DNA from: Phlebotomus papatasi
Lineage: Eukaryota > Arthropoda > Insecta > Diptera > Psychodidae
DNA: 64,000 bases
Direction of reading: 5' to 3'
NCBI RefSeq assembly: GCF_024763615.1
Contig: NC_077222.1
Span: forward strand, 86,862,001-86,926,000
The translations under genes were made by a program, and so were the position numbers. Below, in pieces: positions 1 through 11,974 of this stretch (position 1 is its first letter; each line of letters starts with the position of its first letter). The notes under the pieces are model-generated. The model did no database searches. It saw nothing but the letters and a program-made list of their open reading frames with translations, and was not told the DNA's origin.

Positions 1-770
1 CCCCATCAGGATCGAAAGCTCTGGACAAAACCAAAAAAAAATATTTTCATCTTAGGGTGACTAACATTTTCACTGGCAATCACCGGAGACATCCCTCTGA
101 AGTCAATTGCGCCAGTTCATCATTGAGAGAACTATACAGTATTACACTTCTAGTTGTCGAACATATGGATATTAAAGGCAAATCAAGGTGGGAGTTCGGT
201 CTAGAGTTGGTGAAAAGTAGTGCTCCCATTAATTGTTTGATAATTGTACTCCCAGATTTTTGATGCCCTGAAGAAGATCCCATCCAAGATCGAAACGTTG
301 GCTGAGGAAAATAAATTGAAAAACAGAAAAATAGACCGAACTCCCACCTTGACTTGCCTTAAGTATACAGTATTATTCCCACATACGCTTATTTTAAAAT
401 TCTATATTTTCGAAAGTAATACATGCTTGAGTACTCCATCCTCCTCTACGGCTCATTGGGATACATACCTAAAAATATTTTATCGAAATCACTCACAAAA
501 AAATTTAAGATATATTCTGATCAAGTTGTGAACTTTGTATCTAAATAATTTCAGTCAGAACAGTCAAAGTGAAGAGCTCGATATATCGTTGAAAGCCAAT
601 CAAACACGATAAACTAAAATTTAGCAGACATGTACAGTAATAACTTTTCTCCATTTGTTGCTCCGGGCTCTGAGATAATCCATTATCCACCCTTAAGGAC
701 GTATAGAGCAAAGAAGCTCTATGGTATCGTTTGAACCAAGATTAATCCCTCCCTCCGCAAAGACTGTGTA
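1..770. other. Unique AT-rich stretch with one strong inverted repeat
   Basis: No gene is recognised. Short open frames on both strands have no family resemblance. The only structure I see is the inverted repeat listed separately at 175-360. Confidence 0.6.
175..360. repeat. Isolated inverted repeat with 28-base arms
   Basis: Bases 175-202 and 333-360 are reverse complements over 28 positions with one mismatch. The arms contain GGTGGGAGTTCGGTCT and AGACCGAACTCCCACC. They are separated by about 130 bases that do not pair. Similarity stops sharply at both arm edges. This could be a short inverted-repeat element or the remnant of an inverted duplication. I saw no second copy in the window. Confidence 0.6.
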
Positions 771-914
771 GGGGAAAGTGGGGCGCCTTTTAATTGGGGT
801 ACAAAATGGGTTTGCGAAGCTAAATAATATTACGGTAAGATCCAGTTCCATTTAAGAATAGGAGAAAAAGCCCTATTTTAAAACTGTCCAATTCAAAGGT
901 GCACCACTTCTCCC
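771..914. mobile_element. MITE, TA-GGGGAAA class (copy 1)
   Basis: About 144 bases with imperfect terminal inverted repeats. The left end reads GGGGAAAGTGGGGCGCCTTT and the right end, reversed, reads GGGAGAAGTGGTGCACCTTT. TA dinucleotides flank both ends (769-770 and 915-916), as expected of a Tc1/mariner/pogo-type target duplication. It has no coding capacity. Related ends occur at 7821, 11236, 14801, 16044, 27818, 34099, 34259 and 46395. Confidence 0.75.
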
Positions 915-3330
915 TATGAAGCCTACTTCTAGAAGGGAAAAAACACTCACGACTTTCGAATTATAACCGTTAAACTAATTTTTTTCACATTCAAATACGT
1001 AATTTTATCCGACATTTTCACCTCCAATCAAGAGTATATCAGAGATTTGAGTGTATTCCACTTCAGAATTTGTGATTCTTTTGTTAATTTTATTATCCCT
1101 AGCAACAAGCCCCTTCCAAGTTGCCAACTAATAAGTTGATCTCGGACTTAGCTCAGACTGCTCCGAAGGAAATGTGTTTAAACAGAAATACAGCATATTT
1201 ATCCCTTCACACGGTACACGATCTTTTAATACGAGTGATCTTCTTATTTTAAGATATTTCGTGTAACGATCACGAGTGCAAGAAAATCCCATATGAATTT
1301 AAGCCGAAGTATCAGAAGGCGTTTTGACTAGTAAGTATTTGTACCAAATTTTAAAATTTTTGTATAGGTATAGCATAAACAAACGAATTAGCTCGGAGTT
1401 CATCCATAGTGTAATAGATTCTCAAAGTTCTCAAGCAAGTGAATACAACTGGTTATACTTAACAAGTTATAATCAAAACCTAAGTCCTACCTTTAGTCGT
1501 CTACTATATCTACGCTCTAGACCGTAAATCCCAAAATCCTTGCATGTATCCGTCAATACCACTCCTTTCGGATTAAGAACCATTCGGTTTCATTACACAT
1601 CATGGACAATTGTTTTCAGTCACTGACTTTGTAGCCTCTAAAGCTAAAGGATAAATCATGCATACCCCCTAATATCTTCCCCAACCATTTGAGTATAACA
1701 TAACCCCTCCCTATTATATTCTCCAATTCACCACAGAGCAAATGATCAGAGAATAACTACACAAAAAAGGGAGATTGAGATAGAGAATTGCATACATACA
1801 TATATATACATAAAAGTTCTGTGGGTGAAGTTTTCCATTAAAAAGCCATTCACTTATAAACAAAAATGCAAACTTCTGAATTGACTTACTTATACTGTCG
1901 CTCTCCTGTGGTGATTTTGTATAGGAGCGCACGACTTTTTTAAATATTGTGCAAAAGTTGCAAGGACTTGAGCTCTCGAAACTTTTTCCACATTATTCAA
2001 TGTGTAAATGATATACAGTGAGTATGCTCAAAGATTCTAACCGCTATATATTACTGACATAAGCATATGTCCTATATTGTCTTTCCTCTCTATGCACTTA
2101 TATAATTTATTCTACTCTGTGATACAGATTATTTTCACTCAACATATCCATCAAAGTACATAGTGTTTTATGATGAGATAATATACGTACAGAGAAACTG
2201 ATATGAGGACGTGTCTTGTCCAAATATTACCCTCCACTTCCATTATCACACATTTATTTATTCACCAATAATATCAGCGGTGTAAACAATGAAACTGATT
2301 GACGTCACCATACTTTGAGTTTGCGTTCTAATACGTATTTACTTTTTTTCCCTCTTATTCTTCTATTCAATCCTCTTTAGTCGGATATGAGTTGAGTAGC
2401 CACAGTTTGAATGAGTGCCAAAAGTATGTTTGAGCTTAAGGGTGTACTTTAACCAAATTTGGCACATTCCACCAGAGAGACAACCAACACAGTTACATCC
2501 CATCTAACTCTATATGAACCTTATAAGGTAGAGACAACATAATGTGTATAAGGACAATTTTCTCATGGAATAACAATGAATAGACTCTCTTCATCAGAGC
2601 TTTTGATTTTCACACAACTTGCAAAGTTCTCACTCAAAGTTTTCATCACTTACAGTACAACAATCGCAATATAACACCCATCCATCCATCTCTCTCAACA
2701 GAATTTCCATTAACGTCAAACCATTTAATAATATTGATGAGTTTGACGCATAATATTGACAAATAAATTGTCTCCATACACTCACCCAAAAAGCACCCCC
2801 AAAAACATACCATACAAATTGACTTTACGCGCCTATTCAGCATTCTGGTACACTCTCACTCCCTCATTCCACCTTTTGTCGCAAAAGTGAGGATAGATGG
2901 AAGATTAGTCTTCATATCTGTCAGAGACAGATACATAGGCAGATCTATTATTTACACAATGAATATTCAAAAAAGGAATACCCTTCAAAGAGTATCCCTT
3001 ACAATTTTAGCCGTAGAACAGACCTATATCCCTTCATAAATAAATAAAAAAGGGAAATTTTTATGAAAATATTTTTACAAGAATATTATTGGATTTGAAT
3101 GTGAATCTTTTTGCTTAAAGAGCTTCTGTATTCTCGTATGTTTCTTTCATATACACGTTGTGTTCTAAATTATAAATTGAATTAAGTACAGATAAATCCA
3201 AAGATAATACAGACTTCTACTATAATCCAGTTTGTACGTTTGTAGCACCCGAAAACTAAATTAAAATCTTCGAATAGTTTCTACAGTGTATAGTTTTATT
3301 CAATTTTCTTTAAAAATTGACTTAGAAATT
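915..3330. other. Unique AT-rich stretch, no gene seen
   Basis: No coding frame, RNA gene or element with paired ends was recognised. A CRE-like octamer TGACGTCA lies at 2300-2307. Open frames here are short and look like chance. Confidence 0.5.
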
Positions 3331-3483
3331 CCCCAGAAAAGCTATGCAAGCCTTTGTGAGGAGACCTCGACCTCGGGGCAGATCCAGGACAAGGTGGCTG
3401 AATCAAATTCAGAATCTTATCTTGGAGCGCCTTGAGATCGAATACGAACATCTTCCTGAAATGTCGGAGGATCGAGAAAAATC
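3331..3483 (+). pseudogene. Non-LTR retrotransposon RT C-terminal fragment
   Basis: The frame starting near TTC CCC AGA encodes FPRKAMQA, then RRPRPRGRSRTRWLNQI, then LILERLEIEYEHLPEMSEDRE. A basic RPRxRxRTRWL stretch followed by an ILERL segment is typical of the C-terminal end of insect non-LTR (RTE-like) reverse transcriptase polyproteins. Only about 50 residues remain. There is no catalytic domain and no start codon. The frame is cut at 3484 by a TA-CACTG element. A second copy of the same family lies at 44357-44783 and shares the AMQA junction. The class is inferred from general resemblance. That this is a dead fragment is clear. Confidence 0.65.
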
Positions 3484-3485
3484 TA

Positions 3486-3667
3486 CACTGAGAAAAACGA
3501 GGGTGCGATTAACTTTTTTTCCTCATAACTTTAACACATTTTAGGTGTAAAAATATATCAACATTTTTTAATGTTAATTTTACATCATTTCAAGTGTAAA
3601 ATTAATATGAATAAGGGTAATTTTAACCCATAATACACCTAAAAAGGTAATATTTACACCGATTTCG
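3486..3667 (+). mobile_element. TA-CACTGAGAAAAA MITE, right end truncated (copy A1)
   Basis: It starts TA-CACTGAGAAAAACGAGGG, inserted into the retrotransposon fragment at 3331-3483. It matches the full copies at 7553 and 50073 through the TTAATGTTAATTTTACA core. The match ends near 3667, where a GGGGAAAGT-family fragment takes over. Confidence 0.8.
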
Positions 3668-3668
3668 C

Positions 3669-3815
3669 TAAATTACACTAAATTATCACGGAATTATCAA
3701 CAATTGATGATAAGTCAACTAATATTTAATAAAAATGTGTAAGTCTCTTAGGAAAACTAAAAGAAAATTCACATTATTCAAAGGCATGAACGTTCGAAGG
3801 GAGAGTACTTTCCCC
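3669..3815. mobile_element. Right half of a GGGGAAAGT-ended MITE (copy B1)
   Basis: It matches the right two-thirds of the complete element at 16044-16258, including the terminal segment GGGAGAGTACTTTCCCC followed by TA. The left terminal repeat is missing. The left boundary abuts the truncated element at 3486-3667, so a rearrangement or nested deletion joined the two. Confidence 0.75.
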
Positions 3816-6412
3816 TACATCATTTTTTATTTCTTTTTTTTAATTTTGTTCGTTAATTAAATAAAAAGGAGCAACAGGATACGAAAATATTATCCGCTTC
3901 AACATAACTTGAGTAAAATTCTCAAATCAATAATATCCTTGTAAATAAGGAAATCAATTGTATGAGACGATTTAACAGAAGACTCTTCCCGGCCCAAAGA
4001 GTCATAGTAAATTTTATTACAAAAAATATACTGGAAATTGTACAGTGTGTAGGAATACAGGAATGTAGATGGTGAAATGCCTATTATTTTGCTAACCTTT
4101 AAACCCTTACACTGTCTTAGTCATCTGAATAGAATGGACATCATCGACGTTATAATGCAATTTAATGTCTATAGAAAACACAATGATAGGGAAGAGACGG
4201 TTATGCACTTTGATATGCGTTTATTCCACCCTGTGTTGGGCTATTTGAATTGTACTGTCTAATGGATTTCTGTTAAGGATGAAGTCGGCCTAACCCTTGA
4301 CAAAGGATTACAGATTAAAGGATGCATAATGATCCTAAATAGAAACTTGCAGTAGTTCTGAAAAGGACTAATCCCTCACCGGAAGGCGTGTACAGAATAA
4401 ATTCTTGCATAAATTTCCTATATATCTTGCAGAAATGTACTAATTTACTAATTACCACGTCTGGTTTCAGAAGTTCCCAACAGTTTCAAGTAACTTCTTA
4501 AACATTGTACAGATCAAGAGATTCTAGAGGACATTTTAGTGTAGTCAAGTGTAATGAAATTCTTGGATTACATGATTTATGATGATATCAAAACTGTATA
4601 TAGAAAGTCAATTGAGACTGCACATTAATTCTCAATGATATATACAATCAGGGTCACAATTTGTCATTTCATCCATAAGCAATTTATCAACATGAGTGGG
4701 AAACATACACATTTTCCAACATAATTAACTCGAAAGAGGGATAAAGGGCGAGTCATTAGGAAATGTATAATTAAAGAAAATAAAGTTCAACAAAAACAAA
4801 TTTCTAAACGATAAAACGCTCAAGAAAATTGTATATTAGACATGTTTATCCTTAATTATACAAAAAGTATATAAAACTTGAGGAAAAATTTCAATAAGCA
4901 TTTAATGATCTACTAAAATGAATTTTATCCCTGTTGTTGAAGATGTGTAATACTACGTGTTTGAGAGAACAATTAGGAAATTTTACGTGAGATGAAGGAG
5001 GAAAATTGGTGGTGAGAAAACCTTATAACTTCTTTTGGGTGCCAAAAATACCAAAGTCATAAACTGCCATAGTCCTCCCACTTCACCAAGTATATATATT
5101 CTCCCCCAAGACTTAATGAAGTCAAAATGGGCGAAAAGAGACCATGAAGGCACTTTCTCGCACCATCAGTCAATTTTGGTTCGCGCCAAAACCACCAAAT
5201 GACTAACGGAAATTCACACTCAACCCCATGCCATTTACCCCCATACGTACTACATATATCATGATTGCTCTCTCTTTTTCTCCCTTTCTTACCCCCAAAA
5301 ATATCATCATGAATCCAAAACATGGTACAAGATAGGCCATATACGTATGTCTCTATAGAGAAAATTTACACTATACTATGGGGGTGAAGTGGTTGGTAGA
5401 CAATGAAATGTAACTACATATAAATCCACTAACATTATATATATATGTGTGAAAGTGAGCACGGAACACTAAAATGGGCGTGTGTCGTATTTAATTTTCC
5501 TAATTGAAATTGAAAACCGCACATTTGCGACATTAAGTACATATATAAATTGCCGAGTCGACAATTTCCCATTCAATAGATATGAGATTAAAAGGACATA
5601 AATTTTAACGATATGCTACAGCCTTTTTCCCCACCTGTTTTTTCTCCATCCCTTATATGTCTAAAACTAAACGATTCCCAATAAACCCTTCCGATTAGCC
5701 GTCAATACCTCTTTTCGTTTTTACCATGAAAAAAGGTTGGAGGATTGTTCAACAAAAAAAAAAAAATTCTTAAGGCTAAACCATATAAAGATCTATGGAC
5801 ATTTATTTTAGAGGATTAGGTGAAGTAGTGTAGTAAAACAGTTTATGCGCTATGAAGCTTACTTTTCATTACGTTCGTATATATATCTCAATCAATCTTA
5901 TCAATCCCAACCACCCGTCGTCACAACATACATTGACGGGATTTTAATTAAAAATCTACCCATATACTCAATCATTTGGCGCACACCTCAGATTTTCCCT
6001 GAGATTGATTGAAGGTGGTAAATAGGGAAAAAGGTAGAACAGTTATTGATTCAATCTTTCAATTTTGTACACATCACCAATAACCAATACCCGAGTGGAG
6101 TTTAATTAATCCCAGAGTGAGGATCTACATATACATGCACAAAAGTATACACTTATATTTTCGGAACATGTCATTGAATATCATATTAATCTGTGATTGT
6201 ATTGCTGGGAAATTCCTCTTATGTGAATAATCTTTTGGAACTATCACCTAAAGCAACGAATGTGTTTCAATGTATCGAACATTCTCTTTAATAATCGTGA
6301 AATGTAGGCTATATCGTTCTTTTAGTCTAATCGTTTCAGCAAAACCATTACATTTTAGCGTTTCTTATTGCTCACACTCCACAGATAGGGGAATATAATT
6401 TATACATAATAT
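3816..6412. other. Unique AT-rich stretch, no gene seen
   Basis: No recognisable gene. Open frames at 4077-4262 (+) and 5057-5323 (-) resemble nothing known. Short TA runs occur near 5440. I see no paired element ends. Confidence 0.5.
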
Positions 6413-6710
6413 AGTAGGACTGTTGAGTCTAGAGGAGTTGAAGGGAGAAAGCCCGTCCTGATGAAGAATCTTCTAGGCCAACGGTACCAATCACTGTTCA
6501 GCTGGGGTGGTGACTTTGAGGGGTGCTATAACGACGGCTAACCTCAAGTTACGATATCGCTATAGTTGCGCTAAATGGGGCTGTAAGCGCTCGACGAGTT
6601 ATTCCGAAGGCACAACCAACTCGGTCTTCACCGGCGAAGAGAGGACGCCAGATTCGTGGCCTTCTTGGAATGGGCAATGGGGCTCAATCCCGGAAGACTA
6701 GCGATGAAGG
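6413..6710 (+). repeat. GC-rich interspersed repeat (copy H1)
   Basis: This is a conspicuously GC-richer block. Its first ~150 bases match, in reverse complement, 37332-37633; the shared segment includes GGTACCAATCACTGTTCA. In the other copy a TAA-flanked MITE splits the sequence at GGCCTA; here the site is uninterrupted (6478 region). The identity of the parent element is unknown. The GC content suggests an untranslated or coding part of a non-LTR retrotransposon, but no protein motif is visible. Confidence 0.7.
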
Positions 6711-7268
6711 GTGCATTTGTGCTACGAATATGAATTCTCTGATCTTTTCCCATTAACAATTCGTTTTTTTATCAATCCGGGATTTATTTTTGACGTGTGT
6801 TCGCAAAAACAAACAATTTCTAGGAAATTATGTCAAACTGATTGTACGTTCTACCATTCGAATTGCTGTAGTAACTTGGGATCTTCAAGGATCCCCTATG
6901 AATCGACTAATCAAAATCGTTAAAACAATCTTTTCCTCCACGACTATTAAATTATTACAATTGTCATATACGTTTTAGAGTACTCCTAGCTGGACATATC
7001 GTTATGCGAAAATGCCCTAGAATTACTAGAATTAGGACTTTTCACGAACACAGATTACAAGGACAACAGAGTACGCATTTCTCAGTTGATTGGAATAAAT
7101 TTAGATTTGTTGTAATCTTTTTCGTATGACAAAACAATTTTATTGATCCTTAACAAAAAAAAAATCATTCTGGATAAATGTGTGACTCTGCAATATATTT
7201 TAAAAACTGGGCATTTTCACTAATTTTTAAAACATGACTGCGTTGAGTCACATTTATTGAGATACATA
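6711..7268. other. Unassigned stretch
   Basis: Two short overlapping open frames (6711-6923 and 6790-6978) have no recognisable product. This may be decayed continuation of the GC-rich repeat to the left. I see nothing else. Confidence 0.4.
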
Positions 7269-7524
7269 CACTGAGTGAGAGAAATCCGAAAAAGTTAAAA
7301 TAACATTCCGGAAATGTTAATTTTACCCTGCAATATTGATCCGAAATCGGTGTAAATATTACCCTTTTTAGGTGTATTAAGGGTTAAAGTTACCCTTTTT
7401 CATATAAATTTTACCCTTAAAAAGGTGTAAAATTAACATTAAAAAATTTTGATATATTTTTACACCCAAAGTGTTAAGATTATGAAGAAAAAAAGTTAAT
7501 CGCACCCCCGGTTTTTTCTCAGTG
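7269..7524 (-). mobile_element. TA-CACTG MITE, complete, reverse orientation (copy A2)
   Basis: 256 bases from CACTGAG to CTCAGTG with TA on both sides (7267-7268 and 7525-7526). The terminal inverted repeats are short and imperfect. The interior carries repeated AATTTTACACC-like blocks and has no open frame. It lies head to head with the next copy. Confidence 0.88.
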
Positions 7525-7552
7525 TAGGAACAATTTAGTCATTACAAAGTTT

Positions 7553-7784
7553 CACTGAGAAAAAAACGGGTGTGCGATTAACTTTTTTTCCTCGTAAAAA
7601 TATATCAACATTTTTTAATGTTAATTTTACACATTTTTAAGGGTAAAATTAAAATGAAAAAGTGTAATTTTAACCCCTAATACACCTGAAAAGCATAATA
7701 TTCACATCGATTTCGGATCAATACTGCAGGGTAAAAAAGACATTTCCGGAATGTTATTTTAACTTTTTCGGATTTCTCTCAGTG
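7553..7784 (+). mobile_element. TA-CACTG MITE, complete, forward orientation (copy A3)
   Basis: 232 bases, CACTGAGAAAAAAACGG to TTTCTCTCAGTG. It lacks about 20 internal bases present in the other copies (the ATAACTTTAACACC region). The flanking dinucleotide is TT on both sides rather than TA. With A2 it forms a large inverted pair separated by only 28 bases, which could fold into a long hairpin. Confidence 0.88.
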
Positions 7785-7820
7785 TTGGAATCGAACAAAG
7801 CATAGGCACTTTTCTCTATA

Positions 7821-8144
7821 GGGCAAATTGGGGCAGTACTAAAAATGGGATAGTTGTATACATTGCGGATTTTCAATTAAGGACATTAGAGGACGAAACC
7901 TATGTGTATTCAAATGATATTATAGGGATCTTTGTTCATTGATGTAATGGTCATCATACTAGAAGGCGAGACTATATTGAAAACCCTATTTTTTCGAACA
8001 CTTTTAATGGAAGCTGGGCTTTAAAGTACCCAATACTTTATAGATATACAAAACAATTGTGTACCAAATTAAATTATGGTTAAATCCAGCTTCCTTGAAA
8101 AATATGCGAAAAAGTAGAGTTTTCAATGTAGCCCTACCTTCCCC
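7821..8144. mobile_element. MITE, TA-GGGG class (copy F2)
   Basis: The left end is TA-GGGCAAATTGGGGCA. The right end, reversed, is TA-GGGGAAGGTAGGGCTACA. It spans about 324 bases with no coding frame. TA flanks are at 7819-7820 and 8145-8146. The right arm resembles the ends at 25795 and 34099 through GGGGCTACATTGA-like sequence. Confidence 0.65.
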
Positions 8145-8153
8145 TATGTCTAA

Positions 8154-8331
8154 TGGTGTCTACACACTAGAAGCAATTTTCATCAAAAATTGCCTTTAAA
8201 AAAAAAAAAATTCTGACGTTTCTGCCTACAAGGATAGGGAAAATTTTCTTTAAAAAGGCATTTTAAAAAAAAAAAAAAGTAGGTGAGATTGTTAAGAATC
8301 TCACCTAATTGCTCCTAGTGTGTAAAGACCA
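8154..8331. mobile_element. TAA-flanked MITE (copy G1)
   Basis: The ends are TGGTGTCTACACACTAGAAG and, reversed, TGGTCTTTACACACTAGGAG. A TAA precedes the left end (8151-8153); the right flank is AAG, so the duplication is imperfect. Inside are A-rich runs and a perfect 10-bp hairpin at 8281-8306. A 3-bp TAA target is typical of PIF/Harbinger (Tourist) elements. The class is an inference. Confidence 0.75.
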
Positions 8332-11235
8332 AAGTGTTTAGACATAAAAATCAGTGTATGAAACTACTCCATGTTTACTACTCCCCCAGTTTCCCATATC
8401 AAAGTCACAAGATCGAGCGTATCGTAAAGACGGTAAGCTTTTCCAAAACTTTTTTTTTTAATCTTTTATCCTCAAGTTGAGGAAATGCACTAACTAATGG
8501 TTTATCTTATACCATGTAAACTTTTTTTTTCCTTCCCCCGAGAATATGTCACAAAATCACAGATGAAATCATATTAAAAGTCCACTCTGTCTGCACTCTG
8601 CAGTGACAAATTCAATTACAACTCTATAACATTCAATCGATGTTATCGATTGAAAAGTATGCTGCAGTAAAAGAAGAAAATTCTTCTTGTACCGTGTGGT
8701 TTTTGTTGCATACATAAAAATCGATTGGACGTGATGGTCATACAGCTCAACATCCCCCAGAAAGAGAGTGACTTTGTAGACACACTAAGCACTCTAAATC
8801 TCAGCATATATGCTTTAAATTGATCCATAAACTGGACACGAAAGGTCTAAGAAGATTGAGTAAAAGGGCACTAAAATCAATCCACCCACTCAGTTAAGGA
8901 GCTTCCTTTTGACCATACCACCACATTTATGTGGTACACACACTCTTACTCCTTCCACCATCATGCTGCCCCACATGACATTCCTCTTCTTATACTTTGC
9001 CATCCACTCTCCCATCTTTTTAGGGGTAAGTGAATTGTAAAATTTCAATGTAATCGGAAACACGAAATCTTAAAGGTTTTTCTTTTGGCCTCTCTCTTTT
9101 TTTTTGCTCCATGTTCGTCTCTCTCTCTTACACTTTTTGGGTGCCTTCCTCCCATTTATCCTAAATCCTCTAACCATCTCACCACATACCCCCCAAAAAT
9201 CCCTTATAGAATCCATACAACCAGCCCTTAAATTCTCTGTGGAATCTTGAAAAAATCACATCAAAGTCAACATGTGACGTAGCAGAATGATTGAATGGTT
9301 TCAATTTTATTTCCTTTTACATTCAACGAATGAAAAGAAAAACCAATAAAGAAAATTGTCGCATTGAACTTCCCAAATCGTTCTATGATAAAATAATTTT
9401 TTTTCTGTTCCTCTACCATACTATCCAATATTGAATATTAAAATTGTGTTTGATTTTCTCAAGTACTATATATAACAGTATATACCCAGACATAGTAGAT
9501 AAAGTATTAAAATCAGGAATATTAAAAATTTTATTTCCTACTTGACACCTGATTCAAAATTGGGAACACAAACACGAAACTTTGAGATTTATTGTATATA
9601 CGTATACGGTAGCAATGGGGAGGGTTTAGGGTGGAGATATCTTTGACGCCATATCAAGGTCCTTACTCACATCTATATACGATCTATGTGATTTCTTATG
9701 GCTTATCATTATGTTTTCAGACAGACACCTTTTTGGATAGAGAATAGTAAATCCAATTGGCGTTTCGTCGTATGAGAGGCAACCCTTTTACATTCACCTT
9801 TCAGCCTATCCTCATCTTCCCTATAACAAAATAAATATAAAATCTTCATATCTATATATATATATATATATATTGACCCGTATCTACACGGCCGCACATA
9901 TACCGAGTCGTTTACATAGCAACAATATTTGTCTGTCATCACTATTATGGACGACCGCACCCTCGAGGGCACTCCCCTAGCCCCATTGCTTGACTCATGC
10001 AGAATCATTAGGAAAATTATTTCCACAGGGGTTGGTCGCACCTCAACCATATATGCACAGAAACTATATATGGCATGTGCTGTATCTGGCTCCACAAATT
10101 AGAATGTTTATATTATATAACCAACACTTTTTCTGAATATTACGCTGTACAAGTGCAGAGGAAAAAAAAAACAAAATGGAAAAAAAGGAAAATATCATGC
10201 AAACATTTTCTATACGGACCATGCCCAATTTGCTCATATGCTTCCAACGGCAAATTTTCTCTACTTTTTTTTCGATTGTGTAAACTTACCCAAGTATCAC
10301 CCTTCTCGAAATCTGAGATTCTCTCATAACATTAGGTCTATACCAACTAACGTTGACCAAAAAAAAAAAAAAAATTGAACATATGAGAAACCAACATTAA
10401 TTTTTTCTTTCATATCGTTTCAATAACAAGAACGTGTTCACATATATTGATCACTCTCGACCAAAATAGAGGGGGTTGGACGGCACACAGTGGAAGAATA
10501 GGAAAAAAAAGCCCCCAAAAGGGCAAAATGTTAGAATGGAATGTATATAGAAAAGTAATATGAAGAAAATCATGTGTTCATTTCCAACACTCAACTTTAC
10601 AACCCCTCTCAAATGAAGAAGAAGATGCTTTCTATATATATGTATAATATTCAATCTATAGAGAAAATGGTTTTACCATTGCCCTCCCCCAAAATCCAAG
10701 GATGGATTGTGGTAAGAGTGATATAGATCCCCTTATCGACTTACAGAACTATTTTCACGCACTTATATTGGCATCTATGCCATAGGGCCACATATATATA
10801 TCTAGATAGAGTGTTGAGATAGAAAAGGGGTTGGGATTGAGAGCAAAAGTGAATGAGATGGAATTTCATTATATCATTTCCCAACAAAAGAGATATAGAG
10901 AGAAAGTTCTAGGGCAAACGAAGCGAAAATGTCACTAATTAACTCATTTATGACTCTCCAATGATCATCCTTCAAGCTTTTCCTTCAATTGATTCATCCT
11001 CTGGAACAATTGGCAGACAACCATTTCCAATTGGACAGATGACAATATAATCAAATTATAATGTTGAAAATTTCTAAAATGTCACATTGCAATATGGCAA
11101 GGGCACCAGCTAATGCTCCTGTTCCATTTCATGCGACTTTGAATAAATTAGGAGAAAGCTATCAAGCTTCGCACACACTCTGGCTTCCAACACTTTATAT
11201 TTTTCCCATATTCCTTTAATGCTGTAACCTATCTA
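8332..11235. other. Unique stretch, no gene seen
   Basis: No recognisable gene. The longest frame (9709-10095, minus strand, 128 codons) lies over a GC-richer patch at 9880-10070 but includes a translated TA microsatellite and has no known domain. I judge it to be chance. Pyrimidine-rich runs are frequent at 8930-9200. Confidence 0.5.
9853..9873. repeat. (TA)n microsatellite
   Basis: An uninterrupted run of about ten TA units within AT-rich sequence. Confidence 0.95.
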
Positions 11236-11451
11236 GGGGAATGTTGGCATAGTTCGCACACAGTGAACCTTCAAACAACGCAAATTTTTTCTTGGTTTGC
11301 AAAGATCTAGTTCGTCATTTCTTAGCCATAAAATAGATAATTATTAAGCTCATGAGACGAGTTGAGAAATGGTAAGTCATCTCTTTGCAAACAAAGAGAA
11401 AATTCACATCGTATAAAGGTTCACTCTATGCGAACCATGCCTACATTCCCC
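11236..11451. mobile_element. MITE with ~75-base inverted repeats, TA-GGGGAATG (copy F3)
   Basis: The two ends match over roughly 75 bases with some mismatches, for example GGGGAATGTTGGCATAGTTC against GGGGAATGTAGGCATGGTTC. TA flanks are at 11234-11235 and 11452-11453. No coding frame. The element is about 216 bases and can fold end to end. Confidence 0.85.
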
Positions 11452-11498
11452 TATGGCAATGCATTCTAATAGCTTAAAAGAATATGGGAAAATTTGAA

Positions 11499-11662
11499 GG
11501 GTTCAAAAGTCATACCCCCTCTTGTTTGTAAGCTTCTCTTTAATTCTAATATTTAAGAACGGTTTTCACCGATCGAACATGGTACATTGGATCGGTAAAG
11601 ACCATCCTTAAGTTCTAGAAGTACACAAAAGCTTACGAATAGAGGGTGTCAAAGTCACCCGA
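11499..11662. mobile_element. Foldback repeat with TTCGTAAGCTT arms (copy N1)
   Basis: The arms pair across a central GATCGAAC...GGATCGGT region. The left arm contains TTTGTAAGCTTCTCTTTAAT and the right arm contains AGCTTACGAATAGAGGGTG. Relatives are at 14629-14768 and 36929-37133. The outer ends are eroded in this copy. No coding frame. Confidence 0.7.
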
Positions 11663-11740
11663 ACTTTCGGTATGAAAGTCTTTAATGTTCTGCATAGTAG
11701 TTCACCAAGGGAAACATTTGAATGAGTTTCCTTGTCTATA

Positions 11741-11974
11741 CAGTAGACTCTCGCTCAATCGGCTCTTTTTCAATCGGGCGAAAAATTTTCTTGATAATTT
11801 TCACGTTTAATTATGAAGCTAATTTGCTCAAATTCGCTGTATTTCTTCCTATTTCATCGTGATCCTTTATAATTGAGCGCTTTTTGTGGAATTTACAGAG
11901 GCTTTGACGCCCAAATCTATCGATAAACTGGATGACATTTCGCCCCAAAGGCCCATTTGAGAGAGAGTCTACTG
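11741..11974. mobile_element. pogo-like MITE, TA-CAGTAGACTCTC ends (copy I1)
   Basis: The ends are CAGTAGACTCTCGCTCAATC and, reversed, CAGTAGACTCTCTCTCAAAT, with TA on both sides (11739-11740, 11975-11976). CAGT ends with TA targets are usual in pogo/Tigger elements (established). The assignment of this copy is an inference. 234 bases, non-coding. The second copy is at 53221-53560. Confidence 0.85.

Noticed and set aside
6450..6490. Hammerhead ribozyme core (CTGATGA followed by a small stem)
   Set aside because: The GAAA box is missing after the stem, and the paralogue at 37.6 kb has CTGACGA instead of CTGATGA.
7551..7786. TT as the genuine target duplication of copy A3
   Set aside because: All other complete copies of the family show TA, so TT on both sides is more likely mutation or coincidence.
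9709..10095. 128-codon minus-strand open frame over a GC-richer patch
   Set aside because: It includes a translated TA microsatellite (Tyr-Ile repeats) and shows no recognisable motif.
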